Under the pieces are notes generated by a model. The model did no database searches. It was not told the origin of the DNA and worked only from the letters and a program-made list of their open reading frames with translations. A DNA stretch of 64,000 nucleotides from NCBI GenBank assembly GCA_902565895.1, contig CACFGV010000002.1:59971-123970 (forward strand), read 5' to 3'. Of the stretch, positions 18,401 through 26,520 are shown piece by piece. The stretch is from K189A clade bacterium. GTDB lineage: Bacteria > Pseudomonadota > Gammaproteobacteria > Pseudomonadales > Azotimanducaceae. The first letter of the stretch is position 1, and each line of letters begins with the position of its first letter. The position numbers and the translations under genes were made by a program.

Positions 18401-18667
18401 AACGATGGGTTGCTGAGCCGCAAGATCGCTTTCGCTGGCGCGAACGGAGTTTTCTACCAGACCATCATAGGCTCGGCGAATGCCGTCAGCAGTAGCACCG
18501 CTTCCGATAGAGAACCGACCCAACGACGCTGGGGTGTTTTCTTCGTAGATTAGGCTCTGCTTTACATAGCCTTCAGTATTAACGTTGGCAATGTTGTTAC
18601 TGACTACAGTGAGCGCGAGTTGACTGTTCTTTACCGCGCTGCTGCCTATGGAAAGTAAATCTGTCAT
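15419..18667 (-). CDS. flgK: Hook-associated protein FlgK (HAP1), very long
   Basis: First hook-filament junction protein. The N-terminus (LLSIGSSAVKNSQLALTVV, NNIANVNTEGYVKQ) and C-terminus (FQQSYQASARLIQTANQLF) are canonical. The 1082 residues are well above the usual 550-680. The excess is central and includes two related modules at about 559-650 and 748-836, each with G.LTINGV and a closing SGTVTP or NGQVNP. The same module type occurs once in FlgL. The ATG overlaps the flgJ stop (ATGA), so the two are translationally coupled. Confidence 0.95.
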   Translation of the reverse strand: MTDLLSIGSSAVKNSQLALTVVSNNIANVNTEGYVKQSLIYEENTPASLGRFSIGSGATADGIRRAYDGLVENSVRASESDLAAQQPIVEMTNRLIDVFGDQQASLVPALGSMFDSFRDLSLDAASKVRRDQVLGNAQSLAARFNDLSGQLDAFDLESTEALEAKVGELNVLLERLGQINGKLQKVKDLSKQPADLLDLRDQVLRDVSELVKVSVSESANGTIKVGIGNLDKTVIENNRFGQVSLQSSGGRPASMQLVLSFDETSRDLGQIDGGELSGLINFRERVLSPTVSGFETLATNLVKEINNAHAQGMDLNGNAGQAIFTVRPEADVFYGASAARVQVEVAASSDLSLDGKAIQLQYDGQRDQWFGFDAKGQRVAAQGTTTNLTIDGIDVQITGAPQDGDQVQIGMRANAARSMYVALSDVKALAAAQLFNVVPGASNVSNVQAQVSHTGTTTAALPEIASILANNAHPSAATTVQTSLTQALMQVPAGTSKLNMLLADPGGNTAELQIFTKDGRHLFGETLTAAQQQIALSTTNGFVAGASYSSRYLNDGVTEIRVAAEDLSTTNGSLTINGVVISAANPVPSAQDLATLVNAQTVNTDVQATIDANDGAFVLKNVAGKEGNPITLGALPGVLTTVSGTVTPDRYLDQPWQAGQVSKSTVEVLADGTSKLRTEAKIEGEAIPTLVAGAEPIIAAGALNLNGEALSELTLPVGQALTSADVAAWLQTNIDAEALPLNVSLINEVSVAAADLSRANGNLTINGVVVNGPDPIESLEQLAQSVNAVAGQTGVEAYLEFDGTLTLRNNDATQQGAPIVFGPEPGAIASLNGQVNPRLVIEAQRTAGDLQTLEVALTLGANGSFKDMAKLGMPGALVIDEVLTEDLIIFSTGALGSTAQIAASFVAGEPNPLSLRQQTLDIEFIDANNYEITDRASGTVLAQRAYEPGSPISYQGLQVELSDAPAAGDRFEINNNAEGVGSTDNLIRMADIETMVFGDDEQTIQQGYLTLLNRAGTLSGQAQVAQQALEIVRDQAVAARESVAGVNLDEEAANLIKFQQSYQASARLIQTANQLFEAIVRL

Positions 18668-19104
18668 CGCTCTAACGCCCGTGGGTTAGGTGCCGTCTTT
18701 CGTTCTATCGCATAAGTGTCTGCATCCTCGCGCAGGTGCATTAACCGGGCAGCAGGTTCAGATTGCAGCGCAAAACCCTCTGAACCAGCCGACTTTGGTC
18801 GGCTTTGATTCATTTGTATTTGTCGCTCCAATGCCTCTGCCACACCGAAACCACCCTGCTCGCTGAGGTGTAATGCAAGCTCCTGATCAAACATAGACTC
18901 ATACGTCTGGGCAGCGTCAGAGTCCATTAACCCAGAGCGTTCTGTGGCCTTACGCATGGACTGCAACATCATGTTGATGAAAATCGATTCGAACTGTTGC
19001 GCGACTTCTTTCACACTGCCGGACTCATCGGCTTTTGCGTTGCTTTTAAGCTGCGCTATCTGAGCAAAGTCGAGGGCGGATGTAGATGTGTTGAGCGACG
19101 TCAT
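18664..19104 (-). CDS. flgJ: FlgJ-type rod-binding protein without muramidase domain
   Basis: The 146 residues contain only the rod-binding half of FlgJ: VKEVAQQFESIFINMMLQSMR, the AQTYESMFDQELALHLSEQ helix and GFGVAEALERQI. The peptidoglycan hydrolase domain (about 150 residues in E. coli and Pseudomonas) is absent, and the gene is intact and overlaps flgK by 4 bases. The rod cap function is probably kept, while a separate lytic enzyme must open the cell wall. Confidence 0.92.
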   Translation of the reverse strand: MTSLNTSTSALDFAQIAQLKSNAKADESGSVKEVAQQFESIFINMMLQSMRKATERSGLMDSDAAQTYESMFDQELALHLSEQGGFGVAEALERQIQMNQSRPKSAGSEGFALQSEPAARLMHLREDADTYAIERKTAPNPRALER

Positions 19105-19114
19105 AAGTTAATTC

Positions 19115-20302
19115 CTAAATAACCACCAATTCGGCGCGTAAGCTGCCTGCGCTCTTGAGCGCTTCCAAAATAGCGATTAGCGAAGACGGACTGGCGCCCA
19201 CACCGTTGACCGCGTCTACGATTTCACGCAAGTCAATACCAGGCTGGAATAAAAACATCGGGCGTATTTCTTCGGCGACTTCAATTTCAGCATTCGCCAC
19301 ACCCGCAGGAGCGCCAGCAACACCGGCGTCGCCGACGGCGACCTGGGTATTGGGCTGCACGACTTCATTGGTCGCAGAAATGGTTACCGATAGTGATCCC
19401 TGGGTGACTGCGGCGGCCGTGACGCGTACACCGCGACTGATCACCACTGTACCGGTACGAGAATTAACAACCACTTTAGCTCTGGGTTCCCCAGGCAAGA
19501 CGTCGAGGTTTTCGATCATGCTTAAAAAACTCACCCGAGCAGACATATTGTCTGGTGCTACAACGGCGACCGAGCGACCGTCTATCGCCATGGCTGTTCC
19601 AGGGCCAAAGTTATCGTTTATGGCATCAGTTATTGCAGATACCGTGGTGAAATCAGTCTGTTGGGTATTGAAAACCAGATAGTCGGAAGTTTGGAACGGT
19701 GTCTCCACCTCGCGTTCAACAATCGCGCCGCCAGGAATACGCCCCGATGTAGGCACGCCGACCCTAATGCTTGAGCCTGCGGCATTTACATCTACCCCAG
19801 ATACGGTCAACTGCCCTTGAGCTAGGGCATAGATCTCGCCGTCGCTACCGCGCAATTCTGTCATGATCAAGCTGCCGCCCATGAGGCTGCTGGCCAAACC
19901 CGCCGTAGCAACATGCACATCGATCTTTTGTCCCGGCTTAACAAAGGGCGGCAAAGTCGCGGTGACGATGACGGACGCCACGTTGTCCAGTTTCGTCTTG
20001 TCGTAGGCTAGGTTCGCTACCCCCTGACTAAATAAGTCGTAGTTGGAAATTGGACCGTCCACCTCAACACCGAGCCGCTCCAAAGTGGCTTTAAGGCTTT
20101 GAGCAGTGAATGAAATTTTGTCCCGATCGCCCGTGCCTGCAAGACCAACCACCAAGCCATAGCCCACCAGTTGGTTCGGGCGCGCCCCAGCTAAGCTGGT
20201 GAGATCCTTGATTCGATCTGCATAGCTGGCGATTGGCGTAACCAAAACAACCAGCAGCCCCAAAGTGTGGATCGCTGAATTAAAAAGACTTCGCATCTTC
20301 AT
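19115..20302 (-). CDS. flgI: Flagellar P-ring protein FlgI
   Basis: Periplasmic P-ring subunit. It has a signal peptide (HTLGLLVVLVTPIASYA) and then DRIKDLTSLAGARPNQLVGYGLVVGL, a hallmark of the family, and ends IAILEALKSAGSLRAELVVI. I place the start at the ATG at 20302 that overlaps the flgH stop (TAATG), with AAGG 11 bases upstream; an in-frame ATG at 20314 has AAGG too close to it. Full length about 395 residues is normal. Confidence 0.95.
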   Translation of the reverse strand: MKMRSLFNSAIHTLGLLVVLVTPIASYADRIKDLTSLAGARPNQLVGYGLVVGLAGTGDRDKISFTAQSLKATLERLGVEVDGPISNYDLFSQGVANLAYDKTKLDNVASVIVTATLPPFVKPGQKIDVHVATAGLASSLMGGSLIMTELRGSDGEIYALAQGQLTVSGVDVNAAGSSIRVGVPTSGRIPGGAIVEREVETPFQTSDYLVFNTQQTDFTTVSAITDAINDNFGPGTAMAIDGRSVAVVAPDNMSARVSFLSMIENLDVLPGEPRAKVVVNSRTGTVVISRGVRVTAAAVTQGSLSVTISATNEVVQPNTQVAVGDAGVAGAPAGVANAEIEVAEEIRPMFLFQPGIDLREIVDAVNGVGASPSSLIAILEALKSAGSLRAELVVI

Positions 20303-20976
20303 TAGAAAGGCCATACCTTGTTAAACAACTGGGTACCCCAGTTCACTTTTGAAAAATCTGCTAGATCGCCTGTGCCTTGGTAGGCAATTTGCGCCCCTGC
20401 AATGCGTGACGACAGCACGGTGTTGTCTGGTTGAATATCACGGGCGGCGATAACGCCACTGAGACTTATGGTCTCGCTACCCTCGCTCAGCGACAGTTTC
20501 TTTTTGCCCTGAATGACCAAGTTATTGTTTGGTAATACCTGGGTGATTAAGACCGCTATTGCACCGTTTAAACTGGCGGCTTGATTTGCGGTACCAAAGC
20601 CCTTGGTTTCTACTGCCAAATCATCAAAGTCTTGTGCGGCGAAAGGTGTATTTAAGGGATTCTTGAGCAAAGTTTGCAGACCCTTAAGCGTTGCGTTATT
20701 GCCTTCTTTGCTTGCTTCTAAGCCGCTGCGTCGCTGCGCTTGGGTCGATTCGGTGAGTACCACCGTGACCACATCGCCCACCGCAAACTGACGTTTGTGG
20801 CCAAACATGCGACTGCTGTTTTGATCCATAAAAATAGAGCCTGTTACCGCGCGGGGCGGTTGTTGGACTTCTGGCACCACTGGAATGTAGGGGTCTACCA
20901 CAGCCCGGTCCGCAGGCAGAGTGGTGGTGCATCCGGCTAACAAAGCTGCCGTGCAAACTAACGTTTTAAATTTCAT
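20302..20976 (-). CDS. flgH: Flagellar L-ring lipoprotein FlgH
   Basis: Outer-membrane L-ring subunit. The lipobox LLAGC gives a lipidated Cys16. Family motifs are RMFGHKRQFAVGDVVTVVL, NGAIAVLITQVLPNNNLVIQG and a C-terminal VNWGTQLFNKVWPF. The ATG at 20976 has GGAG 5 bases upstream and is preferred to the GTG just before it. The stop overlaps flgI by one base. Confidence 0.95.
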   Translation of the reverse strand: MKFKTLVCTAALLAGCTTTLPADRAVVDPYIPVVPEVQQPPRAVTGSIFMDQNSSRMFGHKRQFAVGDVVTVVLTESTQAQRRSGLEASKEGNNATLKGLQTLLKNPLNTPFAAQDFDDLAVETKGFGTANQAASLNGAIAVLITQVLPNNNLVIQGKKKLSLSEGSETISLSGVIAARDIQPDNTVLSSRIAGAQIAYQGTGDLADFSKVNWGTQLFNKVWPF

Positions 20977-20987
20977 CACGGCTCCAA

Positions 20988-21773
20988 CTACAGGTTGTTG
21001 TTCAAGAACCGCAGCATAGAGTCCACGGCTGAAATGGCTTTTGAATTTACTTCGTAAGCGCGTTGGGTCTCGATCATCGTGACCAACTCCTCAACGACAT
21101 TTACGTTCGACGCTTCGAGCATGCCTTGAGTAATTGCACCGGCCCCCTGTTCGGTTGGATTTAGCAGTATCGGTGCGCCACTCGCAGCAGTTTCACGAAA
21201 CAAGTTTGCACCCAAGGCCTCCAACCCGGAGGTGTTCACAAAGCGCGCCAGCTGAATCTGACCAAGCTCCTGAGCGCCACCGCCATTCGCCAGCTCTACC
21301 GATACCGTGCCATCTCGCCCAACCGTAATAGTGTTGGCTTCTTGAGGAATAATGATGGCCGGCTGCAGCAGCAAGCCGCCCGCCGTCACCAACTCGCCTT
21401 CTTCCGACAACTTAAAACTGCCGTCCCGGGTATAGGCGACCGTGCCGTCTTGTTGCAGAATCTGAAAATGACCCTGGCCTTCCACCGCAAGATCCAGCGC
21501 ATTCTCGGTGGATATCATGTTGCCTTGGGCTTGAATTTTTTCTGACGCCACCACCCGGGTGCCTGTACCCAACATAAATCCTGTGGGCGCTACAGTGTCA
21601 GCACCGGTTTGGCCACCAGCTTGGCTAATGTTTAGGTATAAGAGATCCTCAAACACCGCCCGATCACGTTTAAAGCCAACGGTATTGACGTTTGCTAAGT
21701 TATTGGCAATAACCGACATCCGCGTTTGCTGAGCGTTAAGCCCTGTTTTGGCTACGTATAATGAAGAATCCAT
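20988..21773 (-). CDS. flgG: Distal rod protein FlgG
   Basis: Major distal rod subunit, 261 residues, standard length. It begins SSLYVAKTGLNAQQTRM, has the rod/hook signature NNLANVNTVGFKRDRAVFED, and ends LVTMIETQRAYEVNSKAIS then SMLRFLNNNL. It lies between flgF and flgH in the usual order. Confidence 0.97.
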   Translation of the reverse strand: MDSSLYVAKTGLNAQQTRMSVIANNLANVNTVGFKRDRAVFEDLLYLNISQAGGQTGADTVAPTGFMLGTGTRVVASEKIQAQGNMISTENALDLAVEGQGHFQILQQDGTVAYTRDGSFKLSEEGELVTAGGLLLQPAIIIPQEANTITVGRDGTVSVELANGGGAQELGQIQLARFVNTSGLEALGANLFRETAASGAPILLNPTEQGAGAITQGMLEASNVNVVEELVTMIETQRAYEVNSKAISAVDSMLRFLNNNL

Positions 21774-21807
21774 AACTTGTTCCTTTGTTCTATGTGGGCC
21801 TACTCAA

Positions 21808-22539
21808 CTACGCCATGCGCATCAAGGTGGAGTTGGAAGCACCAAGTTCATCTAGGTCTTTAACCAACTTGATTTTCATTTCAAAACTGCGCATGTGATT
21901 CATGATGTCGACCATGATCTCCATTGCGCTTACCGTGCTGCCTTCAACAACGCCGATGCTTACCGATACGGGTTCAGGCCCAGTCTCGAAGTCACCAATA
22001 GGCAAGCCTTCGACCGCGAGCAAGCCGTTTTGCAGTTTGGTGAGATTGCGATTACTGGCATCACGCAACATGATCTGCCCAACTTCTACTTGCTCGGCCA
22101 CCTCCTGTGCAGGATCTAAGGCATATACCCGGCCTTCTTCAGAAATTGAGATGATTTGGTTTGGCGGCAATACGATAGGGTCGCCAGCATCGGAGGCCAC
22201 CAATTTTCCAGAGCCTAAAACGAGTTGGTTTTCTGCATCTACTTTCAAATCACCCCGTCGGGTGAAATTGACCTGCCCTTCGTCGTTGATGACGCCCATG
22301 ACCGCGTCATTGTTTAGGTAGAGGTCTAAAGGATTCCCGGTATAGATTTTTGGCCCCTCTTTCATTTCTACTAATGTAGGGCTTAGCTCGGTGTCGGTGC
22401 CTGTTCCGTCGGCAGAAAATTGTTCAAAAGCTCGCTTGAAGCCTAAGGTAGAAACGTTAGCCAGCTCATGAAACATATGTGCTTCGCGGGTGCGTTCTAT
22501 TTGCACATCAGATACCAGCGTTACAATACTTTTATCCAT
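21808..22539 (-). CDS. flgF: Proximal rod protein FlgF
   Basis: Proximal rod subunit, 243 residues. The N-terminal signature is altered: HELANVSTLGFKRAFEQF in place of NNLANVSTPGFK. The centre (FTRRGDLKVDAENQLVLGSG) and C-terminus (EIMVDIMNHMRSFEMKIKL) fit FlgF. Position between flgE and flgG supports the call. Confidence 0.93.
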   Translation of the reverse strand: MDKSIVTLVSDVQIERTREAHMFHELANVSTLGFKRAFEQFSADGTGTDTELSPTLVEMKEGPKIYTGNPLDLYLNNDAVMGVINDEGQVNFTRRGDLKVDAENQLVLGSGKLVASDAGDPIVLPPNQIISISEEGRVYALDPAQEVAEQVEVGQIMLRDASNRNLTKLQNGLLAVEGLPIGDFETGPEPVSVSIGVVEGSTVSAMEIMVDIMNHMRSFEMKIKLVKDLDELGASNSTLMRMA

Positions 22540-22561
22540 GACAGGTTCCTAAAGTTTTCCG

Positions 22562-25363
22562 TTAAATATTCAGTATCGTGGAGGTCAAGGTAGACGACGT
22601 TTCAATTGCTTTGGCGTTGGCTTGGAAATTTCGCTGGGCCGTAATGAGCGCGACCAATTCCGCGGTGAGATCAACGTTCGAACCCTCTAAAGCACCTGCG
22701 CGAATGGAACCAAAATTTGCCGAGCCAGGTTCGCCAAAGGTCGCACCACCAGAATTTGCATTCGCTAGGAAGCTCGAATCACCGCGCTGGTTAAGACCGT
22801 CGGTGCTTGGGAAGTTGGCTAACAGCACTTTGCCTAAGGAAGCCTGGCTACCATTCGAATAACTCGCGATGATCAAACCGTCGTCCGCGATGTCCAATCC
22901 CACCAAATTTCCCTCAGCAGCACCGTCTTGGGACTGACTCTTCAGCACAAAGGATTGGTTGTATTGGGTTGTGGTGGTGAAGTCGAACGTTAGATCCAAT
23001 GCACCCTGACCGTCCGCAAGGAACGCGGTCTGCATAGCAATGCCGTTTTTCGGCGAGCTCAACTGGCCTGCTGAATCAAAAGTCAGTTCGCCTTTGTCTA
23101 AATAAATCGGCGACCAGGCTGGCAAGCCGTTAAAACCCGCTGGGTCAGTGGTTTCTTCGCCGAATTCATCTATAAATTGATTGACCGGAATACCGTCGAC
23201 CAAAGTGGTGGCCTGCACAGGTTGAATCCAGGTGGAGGTTTCGCCTCTAGCGGATTCAATGTTTGCTAAACCCCAGATCGCATCAGCAGAGACTTTAACG
23301 AAGGAATTCTTCCCCGTAGTGCCACTGGTGAATACCAAGCCGTTGGTGGTTGGATCGTAATCTACCGTGAGGCCAGAAACCGTTTTGCCTTCTGCGGATT
23401 CCAAAACATTAATCTGCCGCTCTAATTCTGCGGTAAATGATTCCATGGTGTAGCTCGCGCCGACTGGCAATTCAATGATGCCGCTGACACCATCAACGGT
23501 AACGTTAAAACGATTATTCGCTTCCGTGACTGCAAATACGTTGTCCACGTTGATGCCTAAAGGCGCGCCATAGGCCGTTGCGGGGGTGGAGGCTAGACCT
23601 CGTATCGCAACGTCCGAAGCTTCAACCGCCAATGCACTCTCTTCTGCCGTTACTGCAAATCCAAGAAAGTTTGCGGCTACTTCATTCAGGTTGGGCGCGT
23701 CCGCTGTGCCGACATCAAAGTCCAAAACTATTTCTGACGTGTCCCCTGTGGTGCCCGAGGCAAAAGAAAAGCTTTCAGTGGCATTGTTATAAGTCACGGT
23801 AATACCAAATCGCTGGTCCGCTTGGGGCCGCTGAAAATTGCCATTGGGTATGACTGTGGCGCCGGTCGAATCCACTCCGTCGTCGTTAATGGGCGTTGCG
23901 ATGGTGGTCAAACCAAACAATTGGTTGTTGCCGTTAGCGCCGGCTTGCAGGGACAGAACATCGGTAGGGTCAGTTGGGGTGTAGGCAAAGTTTCGTGCCA
24001 CGTCGTCATAACTGACTGTGACAACACCGGCACCTAATGCTCCGTCAATTTGCGCCTGAATAGCAGTAATCAACTGCTCTTTGGTGACCTCAAGCTGCTG
24101 TTCTGGGGCCGCGAATGCCTGACCGAGATCTATGGCTACAGCCGTCTGAACCGCGCCTTGTGTGTGGTTTAGGACAAATTCACGATTGGCGGGTGCTGAA
24201 AGGTCAAAAAAGCGATCGTCACCAAATTTACTGTTCAGCTGGGTCTGCATGAACGCGGCCAGTTCGACCCCGGTAAAGTCCTGGTCCTGTAGCGCCAGCG
24301 CTGATAAATCCAGTGTCACTGGGTTACCGGAGTTATCAATGTCGACGGTGGCAATGTTAGCCAACTGCGCCGGTGTGAAAGTTGGTACAGCAGCCGCGAG
24401 ATCCTGCAGGAAGTTAAAGCCCTGACCCAAACCAAGGGGGTTTGGCGTAGCTGCTCCTTCTACAGTGGCAGGCTGCGATTCCTGTACATCCGATAAATCG
24501 TCAAATGTAAATTTTGGTGTTTTGCCCGGCTGCAGCTCGCCCGCTATTTCATTAAATGGCTTTAGTTCGCCGTATTGGTTCACATAGAGCGGCTCACCTT
24601 GGTCGTTCTGAGCTTGCTGTAATTTTGGTTCCAAAATCTGGCCGTCAATCACAACAAAGGTCTGCCACTTACTGGAGGGTTGATTCACCAAGTCGTTGTA
24701 GGTGGATCCGCCTTCGATGTTCGCTTCGGGGTTGGCTGTCTTCACGTAGTAGATCGTTGCCGAATAGGCCGTTCCACCCGCATCGTACACATCCACCGCA
24801 GTGGACTTGTTGTACGTGGTCGCATCGTTTGGATCGAATGCTGCGGTTATCACCGGCGCGTCAGCTGGTAGGTTCAGACTTAATTCAACCAGTGAGGTTT
24901 GCTTGGCATCACCAATAGTTGCAGGCGGAATCGTGAGCGTTTCCAATCGGTCACCTACCGCGTTACCGATGCCGTCTACCGCAGAAACCATCAACGTCTG
25001 ACCGGAAGAATTGACAACATTGCCCTGTTCGTTAAGTACAAAGGCACCGCTACGGGAAAATATATCGGTCTGTCCATCGGCCGACTTCAAAGGGAAAAAA
25101 CCATCGCCTGATATCGCGAGGTCTAGGGTATTCGAAGAAAACTCAATACTGCCTTGGCTGAATTCCTGGCGAATGCCTGTAACCGCTACACCCTGGCCCA
25201 CGGTTCCTGCGGAATTTTGTAGCGGGCTGCTGGCAAAAATATCACCGAAAGACGCCTGTGACTTTTTAAAGCCTGTAGTGCCTACGTTAGCAATGTTGTT
25301 GCTGGTTACCGCAAGCTCAGTGTTAGCAGCACGCAATCCGGTTAATGAGGTGAAAAAAGACAT
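22562..25363 (-). CDS. flgE: Flagellar hook protein FlgE, enlarged
   Basis: Forms the universal joint between rod and filament. The N-terminus (SFFTSLTGLRAANTELAVT, NNIANVGTTGFKKSQASF, DIFA) and C-terminus (LVALITAQRNFQANAKAIE) are canonical. At 933 residues it is more than twice the usual 400-450. The extra sequence is central and surface-facing by analogy with known hooks. The FlgE-type middle marker (LDLAISGDGFFPL) is present near residue 80. No frame break is seen. Confidence 0.95.
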   Translation of the reverse strand: MSFFTSLTGLRAANTELAVTSNNIANVGTTGFKKSQASFGDIFASSPLQNSAGTVGQGVAVTGIRQEFSQGSIEFSSNTLDLAISGDGFFPLKSADGQTDIFSRSGAFVLNEQGNVVNSSGQTLMVSAVDGIGNAVGDRLETLTIPPATIGDAKQTSLVELSLNLPADAPVITAAFDPNDATTYNKSTAVDVYDAGGTAYSATIYYVKTANPEANIEGGSTYNDLVNQPSSKWQTFVVIDGQILEPKLQQAQNDQGEPLYVNQYGELKPFNEIAGELQPGKTPKFTFDDLSDVQESQPATVEGAATPNPLGLGQGFNFLQDLAAAVPTFTPAQLANIATVDIDNSGNPVTLDLSALALQDQDFTGVELAAFMQTQLNSKFGDDRFFDLSAPANREFVLNHTQGAVQTAVAIDLGQAFAAPEQQLEVTKEQLITAIQAQIDGALGAGVVTVSYDDVARNFAYTPTDPTDVLSLQAGANGNNQLFGLTTIATPINDDGVDSTGATVIPNGNFQRPQADQRFGITVTYNNATESFSFASGTTGDTSEIVLDFDVGTADAPNLNEVAANFLGFAVTAEESALAVEASDVAIRGLASTPATAYGAPLGINVDNVFAVTEANNRFNVTVDGVSGIIELPVGASYTMESFTAELERQINVLESAEGKTVSGLTVDYDPTTNGLVFTSGTTGKNSFVKVSADAIWGLANIESARGETSTWIQPVQATTLVDGIPVNQFIDEFGEETTDPAGFNGLPAWSPIYLDKGELTFDSAGQLSSPKNGIAMQTAFLADGQGALDLTFDFTTTTQYNQSFVLKSQSQDGAAEGNLVGLDIADDGLIIASYSNGSQASLGKVLLANFPSTDGLNQRGDSSFLANANSGGATFGEPGSANFGSIRAGALEGSNVDLTAELVALITAQRNFQANAKAIETSSTLTSTILNI

Positions 25364-25381
25364 CTTTGTTTTCGTCCTATG

Positions 25382-26056
25382 TTATTGCGCGATGCGCTTA
25401 ACGTTTTCAAGCGGCATGGGTTCACCACCCGCAAGTTCTAAATAGGCCTTGCCCGAGCTCTGATCCCAAGAAACGCCTGTTACCTTGGTAGCTGCAAAAC
25501 TATTCACCGATTCACTTTTGCCTTCGCGAACTGCTTGAGCGATGAAGGCATACTGTCCTGGTTCAGCTGCACTTCCGGAGAAATCACCACCGTTCCAAGT
25601 AAAAGGCACTTCGCCAGCGCGTTGGGGTCCTAAGGACATCTGGTTAATCAGTTGGCCAGTGCGCGTGTCCACAACATTGAGCACCACATCGTCGGCGCCC
25701 TCATTCAGTTGCAGGTAGCCGTCTACGGGTTCACCGCCAGGCTGCTCAAACACACCGTTTTCGGTGTATACACTCTTGCCAATCAGCGCGGCACCGCGCA
25801 TGAGGCCATCACTGCGCTGATCGGTAATGAATTGTTGCAAGGAGTCCGACATTGAAGTCGTGGCTTCCAGAGTTGAGAACTGAGCAAGTTGCGCTATAAA
25901 CGCCTCATTTTTTACCGGATCTAAGGGGTCCTGGTTCTGTAGCTGCGTGGTGAACAACTTAAGAAAGGCGTTCTTGTCTAGCTCTTCAGTTTGGCTCGCA
26001 TTTTGCGCCTGGAGGTCATCCATGGTCCGAATGCCGCTGATGTTGGATAAGTTCAT
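25382..26056 (-). CDS. flgD: Hook cap protein FlgD
   Basis: Scaffold that caps the growing hook. The 224 residues include the diagnostic ELDKNAFLKLFTTQLQNQDP and LAQFSTLEATTSMSDSLQQF, then a Tudor/FnIII-type C-terminal half (FTWNGGDFSGSAAEPGQY). It is 18 bases upstream of flgE. Confidence 0.96.
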   Translation of the reverse strand: MNLSNISGIRTMDDLQAQNASQTEELDKNAFLKLFTTQLQNQDPLDPVKNEAFIAQLAQFSTLEATTSMSDSLQQFITDQRSDGLMRGAALIGKSVYTENGVFEQPGGEPVDGYLQLNEGADDVVLNVVDTRTGQLINQMSLGPQRAGEVPFTWNGGDFSGSAAEPGQYAFIAQAVREGKSESVNSFAATKVTGVSWDQSSGKAYLELAGGEPMPLENVKRIAQ

Positions 26057-26069
26057 TACTGCTACCTAA

Positions 26070-26495
26070 CTATTTCTTAAGAATTTCCAGCGTTCGAGAC
26101 GCCAGTTGTTTAGCCGTATTCATGGCCTCAATGTTGCTTTCAAAAGCTCGCGAAGCCTGAGTGATTTCAACCATCTCGAGCATTGAATCCACATTGGATG
26201 GGTAGACGAAGCCGTTTTCGTCGGCCAACGGATTGTCTGGTTGGTAGGTAGCCGGCACGACCTTGTTGTCTTCGTACACTTGGTCGATGCGTATCCCGCC
26301 AGCGGTTCTTCGGTTGTCGCTATGGACCTGGTGTTCCAGGATCGTGGCAAAATTGACGCGCTTCGCCTTATAGGCATTAGCTTGATCGCCTGCCAACACA
26401 TCCGCGTTGGCGATGTTTTCCACCGCTAACGCAAGCCGCTTTGATTGAGCATCCATCGCCCCACCTGCCATGCCGAAAATGTTTTCTATACTCAT
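26070..26495 (-). CDS. flgC: Proximal rod protein FlgC
   Basis: Rod subunit of 141 residues. It has MDAQSKRLALAVENIANAD, VYPSNVDSMLEMVEITQAS and a C-terminal RAFESNIEAMNTAKQLASRTLEIL. It is separated from flgB by a complete flagellin gene, which is not the normal flgBC arrangement. Confidence 0.95.
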   Translation of the reverse strand: MSIENIFGMAGGAMDAQSKRLALAVENIANADVLAGDQANAYKAKRVNFATILEHQVHSDNRRTAGGIRIDQVYEDNKVVPATYQPDNPLADENGFVYPSNVDSMLEMVEITQASRAFESNIEAMNTAKQLASRTLEILKK

Positions 26496-26520
26496 GGGTT
26501 ACTCCTCTAGTAGCCGCTGC

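Noticed and set aside
21902..22321. 139-codon plus-strand frame opposite flgF
   Set aside because: Fully antisense to flgF with a Ser/Thr/Pro-rich composition typical of shadow frames.
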